The position numbers were made by a program, and so were the translations under genes. The notes under the pieces are model-generated. The model had not been told where the DNA came from. It saw only the letters and a program-made list of their open reading frames with translations, and made no database searches. This document shows, one piece after another, positions 41,345 to 50,518 of a stretch of 50,521 nucleotides of DNA (the stretch's first letter is position 1; the number at the start of each line of letters is the position of its first letter). The stretch is from UBA10365 sp041441915 (GTDB taxonomy: Bacteria > Pseudomonadota > Alphaproteobacteria > Rhodobacterales > Rhodobacteraceae): the NCBI GenBank assembly GCA_041441915.1, contig JASDRS010000024.1, positions 1-50,521 of the forward strand, read 5' to 3'.

Positions 41345-41935
41345 CTAAATGCCCAAAGCCACACCTTCTTGAATGATGCTCGGGTCATAGGCACTACGGG
41401 CAAAAACATCTCGTACCATTGGTTCAAAATACGTAAGGGGTTTTGCTGAATAATCTGGGTCAAAAGAGGATTGATCCCACCGCTCACAAAAGGCCGCGCA
41501 GGTATTGAAGCAGGGGTGATCATGAAATTGGTCACGGGCGTTTTCGTCCCATCCATAGTGACGGCCATAGTAAAGCATTTGGAAAATACCGTGATGCTCA
41601 ACCGTCCATGCTACTTCCCAGCGCACATAAGGACGTATCACTTCAGCCGAAAAACGATCATGGTTTTGTGGCGCAAGTCCGTCGCCAATATCGTGTAGCA
41701 AAGTGCCTACGATCCAGTCTATATCAACGCCGTCAGCCTCGGCGCGGGTGGCGGCCTGTAGGCCGTGATCAAGGCGGGTAATTTTGTAGCCTGCGAGCGT
41801 GGTTTCTCCCTGGCGTTTTAGCTCAGCCAACACGCGCTCGGCAGTGAGCGCAAGATAGGGTTTTTCCAGTTCATTCAGCAGCGAGTAGTCTTCTCGCGTC
41901 CCGTCTTTCATTTGTATAAAACTGACTGTTTTCAT
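41345..41935 (-). CDS. HD-domain protein, possibly PhnZ-like diiron oxygenase
   Basis: This 196-residue protein has an HD metal site: His57 in ITRLDHGLQAATRAE, His81-Asp82 in GTLLHDIGDG, His92, and His114-His115 in WTVEHHGIF. The RLDH-x-LQ-A-x-x-A-E opening with LLHDIGD resembles PhnZ- and TmpB-type oxygenases and their phosphonate-linked HD relatives more than nucleotide phosphohydrolases. I would not assign a substrate. No phosphonate genes are adjacent. The C-terminal HDHPCFNTCAAFCERWDQSSF segment is shared by a marine alphaproteobacterial subgroup as I recall it. The upstream intergenic region is AT-rich. Confidence 0.65.
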   Translation of the reverse strand: MKTVSFIQMKDGTREDYSLLNELEKPYLALTAERVLAELKRQGETTLAGYKITRLDHGLQAATRAEADGVDIDWIVGTLLHDIGDGLAPQNHDRFSAEVIRPYVRWEVAWTVEHHGIFQMLYYGRHYGWDENARDQFHDHPCFNTCAAFCERWDQSSFDPDYSAKPLTYFEPMVRDVFARSAYDPSIIQEGVALGI

Positions 41936-42112
41936 GAACTATCTTCTTAGGGTTTTTGCGTACAATTTATATACTAAAATATACTACGATTTAATTCATG
42001 CTGAGTACAGCGCCGTGCTGCAAAAAATTATCACATCAAACTCACAGCTTACCAAAACTTAATTTATGCCAATTTTCAATTTTCACCAATTTCTTTTTTT
42101 GCGTTATTTGGT

Positions 42113-43138
42113 CTAAGTGCGCACAGTATCGACCATCAATTGCACATTGTCAGGATTGGCGTCGGGCGTAATACCGTGGCCGAGGTTAAAAATATGTGGA
42201 CCACCTTTAAAGGCATCAACCACGTCATGGGTGGCTTTAACCAGTGCTTTGCCACCATGAACCATGTGATGAGGCGCCAAATTACCTTGCACGCAACCGT
42301 CTGATTGTACATTTTGTGCAGCCCACTGTGGCGTTACTGAATTATCAACTGCCACACAATCCGCTCCCGTTGCCTTCGCAAAGCCGATGTAATTTTGTCC
42401 CGCCTCGCGGGGGAAGGCGATGACCGGCACATCCGGGTGGCGGGCTTTCAGTGCTGCGATGATTTTGACCGTAGGTTTAAGTGCAAAGTCCATGAAGTCT
42501 TGACCCTTAAGCGACCCTGCCCAACTGTCGAAAAGCTTGACCACCTCGGCGCCCGCGTCGATTTGGGCGCTCAGATAGGCGATGGTTGATTGGGTAATTA
42601 CATCAATCAAGGCTTCAAAAGCTGGGCGATCGTGGGCGCACAAAAGATGCGCAGGCCCTTGATCAGGTGTGCTGCGTCCCGCAATCATATATGTGGACAC
42701 CGTCCAAGGCGCGCCAGCAAAGCCAATCAACGTGGTGTCGCGAGGCAAAGCACGGGCTAAAATGCGCACTGTTTCATAAATAGGACCTAGGGTTTCGTGA
42801 ATATCTGCAACGGGTCGTAGGGCTTTCACCCCCGCCATATTGGTGATGGTTGACAGGCGCGGGCCTTCGCCTGTTTCAAACCAAAGATTGGCACCCAAAG
42901 CTTGGGGAACCAGCAAAATATCGGCAAATAAAATGGCCGCATCGAAACCATAGCGGCGAATGGGCTGCAATGTCACCTCGGCCGCAAGATCAGGATTATA
43001 GCAGAGCTTCAAAAAATCACCCGCTTCCGCCCGCGTTGCGCGATATTCGGGTAAATAGCGTCCCGCTTGGCGCATCATCCAAATTGGTGGCGTATCAAGG
43101 GCTTCACCAGCTAGGGCGCGCAAAATGGATTTGGGCAT
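42113..43138 (-). CDS. hemE: Uroporphyrinogen decarboxylase
   Basis: This 341-residue enzyme of haem and chlorophyll synthesis decarboxylates uroporphyrinogen III to coproporphyrinogen III. PPIWMMRQAGRYLPEYRATR is the N-terminal signature with the substrate Arg residues. AAILFADILLVPQALG contains the essential Asp. GFAGAPWTVSTYMI and KLFDSWAGSL follow, and FNLGHGITPDANPDNV closes the barrel. I chose ATG 43138 with AAGGA seven bases upstream, although the frame is open far beyond it (to 43405, across hemC). It is divergent from hemC, as in Rhodobacteraceae. Confidence 0.96.
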   Translation of the reverse strand: MPKSILRALAGEALDTPPIWMMRQAGRYLPEYRATRAEAGDFLKLCYNPDLAAEVTLQPIRRYGFDAAILFADILLVPQALGANLWFETGEGPRLSTITNMAGVKALRPVADIHETLGPIYETVRILARALPRDTTLIGFAGAPWTVSTYMIAGRSTPDQGPAHLLCAHDRPAFEALIDVITQSTIAYLSAQIDAGAEVVKLFDSWAGSLKGQDFMDFALKPTVKIIAALKARHPDVPVIAFPREAGQNYIGFAKATGADCVAVDNSVTPQWAAQNVQSDGCVQGNLAPHHMVHGGKALVKATHDVVDAFKGGPHIFNLGHGITPDANPDNVQLMVDTVRT

Positions 43139-43156
43139 TAAAATTCCTTTTTGGCC

Positions 43157-43186
43157 ATAAGTTTCTTGCCTTCGCTTGCTTGTCAA
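43157..43186 (-). promoter_or_regulatory. Candidate hemE promoter
   Basis: On the minus strand TTGACA (43181-43186) is a perfect -35 box, and AACTTA or ACTTAT (43157-43163) lies 17 or 18 bases on. The -10 is weak. The start codon is about 20 bases further, leaving a very short leader. Confidence 0.4.
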
Positions 43187-43240
43187 TAGAGTTTGCGAAC
43201 TGAGGTTGTCAGATGTTAGAGTGAACAGTAAACATAGAAC

Positions 43241-44191
43241 ATGATAGGCATTTATCCCACCCCCGACTATCCTTTGCGTATTGGTACGCGCGGGTCCCCG
43301 CTCGCTTTGGCGCAGGCGCATGAAACCCAAAGGCGTTTGGCTGCAGCCCATAGTCTGCCAAGTGGTGCCTTTGAGATTGTGGTGATCAAAGTCTTGGGCG
43401 ATCAAATTTTGGATCGCGCGCTCAAAGATATTGGTGGCAAAGGTCTGTTCACGCGTGAAATTGAACAGGCCTTACTCGCGGAAACGATCGACATTGCTGT
43501 CCATTCAATGAAAGATATGCCCACGCTGCAACCTCAAGGTCTGATGCTTGATTGCTACTTGCCGCGCGAGGATATGCGGGATGCCTTTGTATCACCCCAA
43601 GTAACGCGGCTGGGCGATTTGCCGCAGGGAGCTGTGGTGGGATCATCCTCTTTGCGACGGCGTGCGCAATTGGCATATCACAGGCCTGATCTCATTTTGG
43701 TTGAGTTTCGTGGCAATGTGCAAACGAGGCTGAAAAAGCTAGAGGACGGCGTGGCCCAAGCTACCTTTTTGGCACAAGCAGGGCTGAACCGCTTAGGCAT
43801 GAGCCATGTGGCGCAATCCGCCATCTCAGTCGACAAAATGCTGCCAGCCGTGGCACAGGGTGCCATTGGGATTGAGCGGCGCCAAGGTGATATGCGTATT
43901 CAAGAGCTGCTTGTCCCTATCCATGACGTGGTAACAGGCCATCAATTGACTGCGGAGCGCGCCTTTTTGCTGACGCTAGACGGATCATGTCAAACCCCGA
44001 TTGCAGGCTTAGCAATGTTACAAGATGGTCGGCTGTGGTTGCGCGGGGAAATTTTGCGACCTGATGGATCAGACATGATCAAAGGCGAAGTGCGTGGGCC
44101 TGTGGGTGAGGCCGCCGCCATGGGCGTTGAGTTGGCCAAACAGCTTTTGGTCCAAGCTGGCGCGGGGTTTTTTGATCTGGGAAAAACCTAA
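43241..44191 (+). CDS. hemC: Porphobilinogen deaminase
   Basis: This 316-residue enzyme joins four porphobilinogens into hydroxymethylbilane. RIGTRGSPLALAQAHE is the N-terminal signature, and IGGKGLFTREIEQALL and IAVHSMKDMPT follow. VGSSSLRRRAQL with the Arg run, and EFRGNVQTRLKKL, bind the growing chain. The cofactor-bearing Cys250 is in LDGSCQTPIAG. The start is ATG 43241, 102 bases from the divergent hemE start. It converges with the esterase gene, with stops only four bases apart. Confidence 0.96.
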   Translation: MIGIYPTPDYPLRIGTRGSPLALAQAHETQRRLAAAHSLPSGAFEIVVIKVLGDQILDRALKDIGGKGLFTREIEQALLAETIDIAVHSMKDMPTLQPQGLMLDCYLPREDMRDAFVSPQVTRLGDLPQGAVVGSSSLRRRAQLAYHRPDLILVEFRGNVQTRLKKLEDGVAQATFLAQAGLNRLGMSHVAQSAISVDKMLPAVAQGAIGIERRQGDMRIQELLVPIHDVVTGHQLTAERAFLLTLDGSCQTPIAGLAMLQDGRLWLRGEILRPDGSDMIKGEVRGPVGEAAAMGVELAKQLLVQAGAGFFDLGKT

Positions 44192-44194
44192 ACC

Positions 44195-44884
44195 TTATCT
44201 CTGTGAAAGCCAGGCGGCCACTTGGGGGCCTAGAACTTTGATAATTTGTGCCACGCCTTTGGGGTTTGGGTGGATGGAATCGGTTTGCATGAAGTGGCGT
44301 AAAGCATAGGCAAAACCTTGCCCTTGCAGAGGCGCCAAAAGTGGTGTGGCCAGAGTGATTTCATGCGCCGCCGCGAGGGCTGGAAAAATTGCGTCAAATT
44401 CGGCTTGATAGGCTGGTCCATAATTTGCGGGGGCCGCCATAGGCACCAGTAAAACAGGTGCACCTTTGGCGCGCGCTTTTGTGATGATACCATCAAGATT
44501 GGCCCTTGATATGGCAGGCGAAAGCCCCCGTAACAGATCATTGCCGCCTAAAATAATCATGATAGCGCTTACATCTTCGGTTAAGGTCCAGTCAATTCGC
44601 CCAAGACCGCCTGCGGTTGTATCGCCCGAAACACCAGCATTGATAATATTGACTTGGGTTTCATGGGCGATGAGCCAATTTTGCAATTGAGGCACCAATC
44701 CGTCCCCCGCCATCAGGCCATAGCCTTGGGTTAAGCTGTCGCCAAAAGCAACTAAGTTGGGAACTTCGCGGCTCAGGGCGGCTGAATTTAGTCCCCACAG
44801 GAAAAAGACTGCAAGAATGACATTGCGATTTTCCCGCATCGCCCCATATCTAATTAGAGAGAAAAGCGTTGAAAGTTTATTCAT
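44195..44884 (-). CDS. tesA: GDSL-family esterase/lysophospholipase (TesA-like)
   Basis: This 229-residue hydrolase of the SGNH fold is probably periplasmic. The N-terminus (about residues 19-37) is hydrophobic and can act as a signal. VAFGDSLTQGYGLMAGDGL holds the nucleophile Ser, AGVSGDTTAGGL the oxyanion Gly and IILGGNDLLRGL the Asn. DSIHPNPKGVAQI gives the Asp-His pair. Family members hydrolyse aryl esters, thioesters or lysophospholipids. Its start codon shares a CATG with the ABC gene on the other strand. The tesA-ybbA-ybbP arrangement is conserved in proteobacteria. Confidence 0.9.
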   Translation of the reverse strand: MNKLSTLFSLIRYGAMRENRNVILAVFFLWGLNSAALSREVPNLVAFGDSLTQGYGLMAGDGLVPQLQNWLIAHETQVNIINAGVSGDTTAGGLGRIDWTLTEDVSAIMIILGGNDLLRGLSPAISRANLDGIITKARAKGAPVLLVPMAAPANYGPAYQAEFDAIFPALAAAHEITLATPLLAPLQGQGFAYALRHFMQTDSIHPNPKGVAQIIKVLGPQVAAWLSQR

Positions 44885-45560
44885 GTCAAAACCAATCCTA
44901 TCATTGCGTGATGTTTCTCTAACATTGGCGGGAAATGCAGGCCCCGTCCAGATTTTACATGAGATAAATCTGGAAATCCATGCTCAAGAAACAGTAGGTC
45001 TAGTGGGACCTTCTGGATCAGGGAAGTCTTCGCTTTTGATGTTGATGGGTGGGTTAGAGCGTGCGACCAGTGGCCATTTGCAGGCAATGGGCTATAATCT
45101 AACAGAACTTGACGAGGACGCGCTTGCAGCTTTTCGATTGCAAAATATGGGTGTGGTCTTTCAGTCCTTTCATTTGATACCTACGTTGACGGCTCTAGAA
45201 AATGTTGCACTACCGCTTGAATTGGCAAGCGTGAAGGATGCTTTCGTGCGTGCGCGCGCCGAATTGGTTGCTGTGGGACTTGAAGGTCGTGCTGATCATT
45301 ACCCAAGTCAACTGTCAGGTGGCGAGCAACAGCGGGTCGCATTGGCGCGCGCCGCTGCGCCGCGCCCCAAAATACTTTTGGCGGATGAGCCTACAGGCAA
45401 TCTTGACGGTTCAAGCGGTGATGCAATTATGGATTTGTTGTTTGGCCTGCGCGATAGTTTTGGCGCTACCTTGATTATGGTTAGTCATGCCCCAGAGCTT
45501 GCAGCCCGTTGCAGCCGCGTAATCCGTCTGCGCGATGGCCGTCTTGACGATGTGGGATGA
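44883..45560 (+). CDS. ybbA: ABC-transporter ATP-binding protein (YbbA/LolD-like)
   Basis: This 225-residue ATPase has Walker A GLVGPSGSGKSSLLMLMGG, Q-loop VVFQSFHLIPTLT, signature LSGGEQQRVALARA, Walker B ILLADEPTGNLD and the H-loop in VSHAPELA. It pairs with the FtsX-type permease that follows. ATG 44883 shares bases with the divergent tesA start (CATG at 44882-44885). A longer frame upstream (to 44757) lies entirely within tesA and is rejected. The system probably acts on lipoproteins or envelope lipids, but the substrate is not established. Confidence 0.92.
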   Translation: MSKPILSLRDVSLTLAGNAGPVQILHEINLEIHAQETVGLVGPSGSGKSSLLMLMGGLERATSGHLQAMGYNLTELDEDALAAFRLQNMGVVFQSFHLIPTLTALENVALPLELASVKDAFVRARAELVAVGLEGRADHYPSQLSGGEQQRVALARAAAPRPKILLADEPTGNLDGSSGDAIMDLLFGLRDSFGATLIMVSHAPELAARCSRVIRLRDGRLDDVG

Positions 45561-45564
45561 CTTT

Positions 45565-48081
45565 ATGATTCCTGCGCTTGCATTCAAATTGGCACTTCGC
45601 GAATTGCGTGGCGGTCTGCGTGGGTTTCGCATTTTTTTACTATGTTTGATGCTGGGCGTTGGGGCCATTGCCGCTGTGGGACTGGTACGCTCTGCAATTG
45701 AAAGCGGACTGACAGAGCAAGGCTCAGCGCTTTTAGGTGGTGATGCTGCTCTTAAATTCACCTATCGTTTTGCGAATGAAACTGAAAAGGCATGGATGGC
45801 GCAGCAGGCCATTAGCATTTCAGAAATTGTTGATTTTCGCTCCATGGTGGTTGTGGGGGATGAAACGGGGCTCACACAAATTAAAGCGGTGGACAATGCC
45901 TATCCTTTGGTCGGCACGGTCGGTCTTGACCCTGCCATCCCGCTGTCCCAGGCACTGGGAATGCAGGGAAATCTTCCAGGTGCGGTGATGGACTCGGTTT
46001 TGGCCGATCGGATGGGCCTTAAAGTTGGACAGACTTTTAGACTTGGCACCAAAAGCTTTATTTTGACAGCAATTTTGATCCAAGAGCCTGACAATGCCAC
46101 TACGGGATATTCTCTTGGTCCCCGTACGTTACTTTTGCGCGAGATGCTTGAAGGTTCCAGCCTTCTGCAAGACGGCACATTGTTTGACAGCTCTTATCGA
46201 CTTTTATTGCCACCAGCTGCGGACCTTGAAAAATTTAAGGGTGTGGTTGAGCAGCGTTGGGAAGATGGTGGGGTGCGCTATTCTGACAGTCGGCGCGCAG
46301 CCCCGGGCGTTGAACGTTTTGTCGATCGCATGGGATCATTTTTGGTGCTTGTGGGCCTTGCGGGCTTGGCGGTGGGCGGTGTTGGTGTCGCGTCTGCGGT
46401 CAGGGCTTATTTAGAAGGTAAGATTGCAACTATTGCTACTCTTAAGACATTAGGCGCATCAGGGCGTTTGATTTTTCAAATCTTCCTAATCCAGATAGGA
46501 TTTTTGGCTGGATTTGGTGTGGCACTTGGGCTTGGCCTAGGCGCTTTTTTACCCCTGATTGCAGAGCCCTGGATCGCGGCCACTTTACCTTTTCCCGTGG
46601 CGTTCAACCTTTTCCCAAAGCCATTGGCTGAGGCGGCTTTTTATGGGATTACAACAGCTTTTTTATTCACATTTTGGCCCTTGGCACGGTCGGGAAAGGT
46701 TCGTGCTGCAGCGCTTTATAGGGGCATGGGTGGTTTGGTTCGTCCAGCTCCCAAAGATATTTTAATACTTTTAACTTTGGCCCTAATTTTGGTGGGTGGC
46801 GCCGTTTACTTTTCGGGTGCGCCAACGCTGGCCCTTGGAGCGGTAGGCGGCATTATAGGCGCCTTGCTGGTGCTTTTAGCGGCGTCTTTGGGTATCGTTG
46901 GTGCGGCTAAATTTGCTGTGCAGCTTTCATGGTTTCGTGGCCGGCCCGCACTGCGCTTGGCCTTCGCTGCGACGGCAGGACGAAAGAGCGAAAGTATGGC
47001 CGTGATGCTGTCTTTGGGGCTCGGCCTCGCGGTTTTGGCTTCGGTTGGTCAGATTGATTATAATTTACGCGCAGCAATTGAGCGTGATCTTCCGGAGCGT
47101 GCGCCATCATACTTTTTTGTGGATATTCAAAAAAATCAGATCGATGGTTTCCTGGCGCGACTACGCGATGACGGCCAAGTATCTAAAGTCGAATATGCCC
47201 CCATGCTGCGCGGCGTTATAACCCAAATCAACGGAAAGCCCGCCCGCGATGTAGCGGGGGAACATTGGGTGGTCCGTGGTGACCGGGGCCTGACATTCGC
47301 AGCTAGCCTGCCCAAAAGCACAACGCTGACGGAAGGAATTTGGTGGCCTGCAGACTATTCAGGTCCACCCCAGATGTCTTTTGCAGCGGAAGAAGCGCAG
47401 GAGATTGGCCTCCAATTAGGTGACAGTATAACCGTAAATATTTTGGGCCGTGATATAACCACTCAAATCACCAGCTTTCGAGAAGTGGATTTTTCATCAG
47501 CTGGAATGGGCTTTGTGATGTTGCTCAATCCAGCTGCAATTGCAGCTGCACCCCACACCTATATCGCGACCGTTTATGCTGAACAGTCAAGCGAAGCCAC
47601 CATATTACGTGACTTGCATCGCGCCTATCCAAATATCACCGCAATCCGAATTCGCGATGCCATCGCGCGTGTTGGCCAAGCGCTCAGCGCTATAGCTACC
47701 GCTACGGCTTGGGCCGCAGCAGCGACACTGGTCACGGGATTTATCGTGCTGATAGGGGCCGCTGCGACAGGGGAAAGGCAACGCACTTTTGAGGCGGCGG
47801 TTTTAAAAACATTGGGTGCCAAAAGAGGTTTGATTTTGCGAAGTTTCGCTGTGCGCTCGGTACTATTAGGGGCATCGGCTGGTACGGTAGCCGTTTGTGC
47901 GGGCGGCTTGGGTGGCTGGGCTTCGATGCATTTTGTGATGGAGGCCCCTTTTGTTTTTGAACCCGTATCTGCACTGGCGATTGTGTTTGGTGGAGCCTTG
48001 GCCACCTTGCTAGCAGGACTAGCCTTTTCATGGGGCCCGATCAGCACCCGCCCAGCGGGTGTTTTGCGGGCACAAGAGTAA
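45565..48081 (+). CDS. ybbP: FtsX-like ABC-transporter permease (YbbP-like)
   Basis: This protein of about 838 residues has two MacB/FtsX-type units. It starts with a membrane helix after ALRELRGGLRGFRIFLLCLM, followed by a large periplasmic domain (about residues 45-235). A group of four or more helices comes next (about 245-480), then a second periplasmic domain (about 500-690) and the C-terminal helices. The block AYLEGKIATIATLKTLGASG recurs as AAVLKTLGAKRGLIL near the end, the coupling motif of both halves. I chose ATG 45565 (MIPALAFKLALREL). ATG 45550 and 45535 are alternatives that give short or overlapping starts. It is the partner of the ATPase just upstream. Confidence 0.9.
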   Translation: MIPALAFKLALRELRGGLRGFRIFLLCLMLGVGAIAAVGLVRSAIESGLTEQGSALLGGDAALKFTYRFANETEKAWMAQQAISISEIVDFRSMVVVGDETGLTQIKAVDNAYPLVGTVGLDPAIPLSQALGMQGNLPGAVMDSVLADRMGLKVGQTFRLGTKSFILTAILIQEPDNATTGYSLGPRTLLLREMLEGSSLLQDGTLFDSSYRLLLPPAADLEKFKGVVEQRWEDGGVRYSDSRRAAPGVERFVDRMGSFLVLVGLAGLAVGGVGVASAVRAYLEGKIATIATLKTLGASGRLIFQIFLIQIGFLAGFGVALGLGLGAFLPLIAEPWIAATLPFPVAFNLFPKPLAEAAFYGITTAFLFTFWPLARSGKVRAAALYRGMGGLVRPAPKDILILLTLALILVGGAVYFSGAPTLALGAVGGIIGALLVLLAASLGIVGAAKFAVQLSWFRGRPALRLAFAATAGRKSESMAVMLSLGLGLAVLASVGQIDYNLRAAIERDLPERAPSYFFVDIQKNQIDGFLARLRDDGQVSKVEYAPMLRGVITQINGKPARDVAGEHWVVRGDRGLTFAASLPKSTTLTEGIWWPADYSGPPQMSFAAEEAQEIGLQLGDSITVNILGRDITTQITSFREVDFSSAGMGFVMLLNPAAIAAAPHTYIATVYAEQSSEATILRDLHRAYPNITAIRIRDAIARVGQALSAIATATAWAAAATLVTGFIVLIGAAATGERQRTFEAAVLKTLGAKRGLILRSFAVRSVLLGASAGTVAVCAGGLGGWASMHFVMEAPFVFEPVSALAIVFGGALATLLAGLAFSWGPISTRPAGVLRAQE

Positions 48082-48370
48082 CAAAATGCTGCGCAGAGTT
48101 TTTGAGATCAAAGAACTTGATGCGTCGCAGCAAGTGATGAGTTGGAAAGGTTGTTTTGCACGAGTTTTTTTCATCATAAATCCAATAATTGCATGGTGTT
48201 AACATGCCTCATGCTTTGGCCTACCTTAGGCAGGATTATACGCTGTATTCGTGTTTTGCCCTTCCGCCTGCGCAATACTGAGGGTGGATCGTGACAAAAA
48301 AGGTCGCACGAAGCAGTGACAGCGGCTTTTAACAGGGTTATGTGCCACTATCGCAGGTTGAGGGTAAATC
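48082..48370. other. Intergenic region upstream of the hydantoinase gene
   Basis: This 289-base gap contains no coding frame of note. GAGGG at 48360-48364, about six bases before ATG 48371, is a good ribosome site and supports that codon as the original start of the following gene. No promoter or terminator could be fixed. Confidence 0.4.
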
Positions 48371-50379
48371 ATGGCATATTTCTTGGGCGTTGACACGGGG
48401 GTACGTATACGGATGCCGTTGTTATTAATCACTCTCAAGAAAAGGTGATTGGAGCGGCCAAGTCCCTTACTACAAGGCCAGATCTTGCGCTAGGCATTGG
48501 TCGTGCCATTGATGCGGCCTTGGCCGAAGCCAATCTTAAAAGTGATAAAATCGCGATGGTATCGTTATCGACAACTTTGGCCACCAATGCGCTAGTCGAG
48601 GGGCAAGGCGGGCGAGTTGCCCTGATTTTCATTGGATTTGATTCGAGTGATTCTGAGCGCGCTGGCCTCGACCAGGCGTTGGGTACGGATCCTGTGGTGA
48701 TTTTGACGGGTGGCCATAGCCATTCAGGAACAGAGCTTTGCCCGCTTGATCTTGAAGCGCTTGAAACCCAAGTGCGGGCAATCGCTCCTGAGGTGATGGG
48801 CTTTGCCGTTGCCGCCCGCTTTGCAACGCGAAACCCCGCTCATGAAATTATAACACGCGATCTTATTCGCCGCGTGACCGGTCGTCCTGTAACCTGCTCC
48901 CATGAGCTTTCGGCCAATTTGAATGGGCCCAAGCGCGCGCTGACGGCGGTATTGAATGCGCGCCTGGTCGGGATGATCGACAGGTTGGTCAGTGCTTGCG
49001 AAGACCATTTGAAACAGATTGGTATCAAAGCGCCACTTATGGTCGTGCGCGGTGATGGCGCACTTATATCAGTGGCGGTGGTGCGCGAGAGACCGATTGA
49101 GACGATCCTTTCAGGCCCTGCCGCCTCAATCGTAGGGGCGCGATGGCTTACGGGAGCGCAAAATGCCCTGGTGTCTGACATTGGTGGCACCACGACAGAC
49201 ATTGCCATTTTGCGTGATGGGCTGCCTGAAATTGACCCCGAAGGCGCCCAGGTTGGTGGTTTTCGCACTATGGTCGAAGCCGTGGCCGTGCGCACAACGG
49301 GCTTGGGTGGCGACAGCGAAGTGCATTTGATTATTGAAGGAATTGAATGCGGCTTGCAACTTGGGCCGCGTAGATTGATTCCCATCTCTTTGATCGCCGT
49401 CAGTTATCCCAAAATGGTGCATGATGAACTAGACCGCGCACTTTCAACCGAAGTCATGGGAGAATTTGATGGCAAATTTGTGGTGCCAATGAGCGGACAA
49501 ACGGGCGGGCTTTCGCCACGCGAAACGGATCTTTTGGCGCGCATTGAAAGGCCCATGCCCCTGGCCGCAGCGCTTAGCTCGCGGATTGAAGTGGCCGCAA
49601 TGGAAAGGCTTGTGGTGCGGGGGCTAGTGGTGATTTGTGGTGTGACCCCTTCTGATGCAAGTCACATGCTTGGCCGCTTGGCCGCATGGGATGGGGTTGC
49701 AGCCGAAAAAGCCCTGCGGCTTTTGGGGCGCAAGCGCAACGGAAATGGCGAGCGCTTTTCAAATGACCCCATGATTTTGGCGCTGAAAATCATCGATCAA
49801 CTGACCGCGCAAACTGTGGATTGCTTGCTTGAGGCTGCGTTCGCTGAAGATGGCGAATTCGAGAGGCACTCCCCAGCCCAATTGGCGCGCCATATTCTGA
49901 CTAAAAAAGGTTTAAACCAGCATAAGGGCATTTTTGAAATCAATGCTCGCTTGGGTGTAGCGGTGATTGGGCTTGGGGCGTCGGCAGCTTCTTATTATCA
50001 AGATGTTGGTAAGGTTTTGGGCTGCCAAATAATTTTTCCTGAACATGCTGGCGTGGCCAATGCCATTGGGGCGGTTGTCGGGCAAATCAGCCAAAAGGTC
50101 AGCGGTCTGGTCTTTGGCCTGAGCGAATCGCGCTTTGCCGCCCATTTGCCAGCGGGGATCGAAATTTTTTCAAACCTTGACAAGGCTTTTGAAGCCATGA
50201 ACCAAGCCCTGGAATCTGAAGCTGGCGCCCGTGCAATCCGTGCTGGTGTTGAAGAATTTACCCTAACCCAAAGCCGAGACCGCCGTGAAGCGATGATAGA
50301 AGGCAAGATGATGTTTGTTGAAGCTACCCTTAGCGTTACTGCTTCGGGGCGACCGCGCATCGTGCCTAGTGGTAATTGA
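48371..50379 (+). CDS. Hydantoinase/oxoprolinase (HyuA-like) with a frameshift near its start
   Basis: The body, open from 48445 (644 residues), is an ATP-dependent hydantoinase/acetophenone-carboxylase type A subunit. SDIGGTTTDIAILRDG is the second nucleotide motif, TILSGPAASIVGARW follows the family pattern, and TTGLGGDSEVHL is typical. The N-terminal nucleotide motif is in a different frame. From ATG 48371 the sequence reads MAYFLGVDTG. If one base is added to the G-run at 48397-48401, it continues GTYTDAVVINHSQEKVIGAA into the main frame, giving 669 residues. As written, the DTGGT motif is broken and any product starting at 48445 lacks it. Sequencing error, recent inactivation or slippage are all possible. 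No type B partner is adjacent. Confidence 0.85.
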
Positions 50380-50441
50380 TTGATCCATGTGAGTTTTCCC
50401 TTGACGGCGACGCTTTGCTTGACTACCCAGCGCGACACAGT

Positions 50442-50518
50442 GGCGAGGTAGCTCAGCTGGTTAGAGCACACGACTCATAATCGTGTGGTCGGGGGTTCGA
50501 GTCCCCCCCTCGCCACCA
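50442..50518 (+). tRNA. tRNA-Met (CAT)
   Basis: This is a 77-base cloverleaf with acceptor GGCGAGG/CCTCGCC and an encoded ACCA end. The D arm is AGCTCAGCTGGTTAGAGC, the T arm is GGGGGTTCGAGTCCCCC, and the anticodon loop CTCATAA has CAT. I read it as elongator tRNA-Met. The initiator is excluded by the paired first bases. A lysidine-modified tRNA-Ile2 cannot be fully excluded by eye. Confidence 0.92.

Noticed and set aside
43139..43405. Long N-terminal extension of hemE
   Set aside because: The extension overlaps the divergent hemC start, shows no likeness to HemE, and the ATG at 43138 has a good ribosome site.
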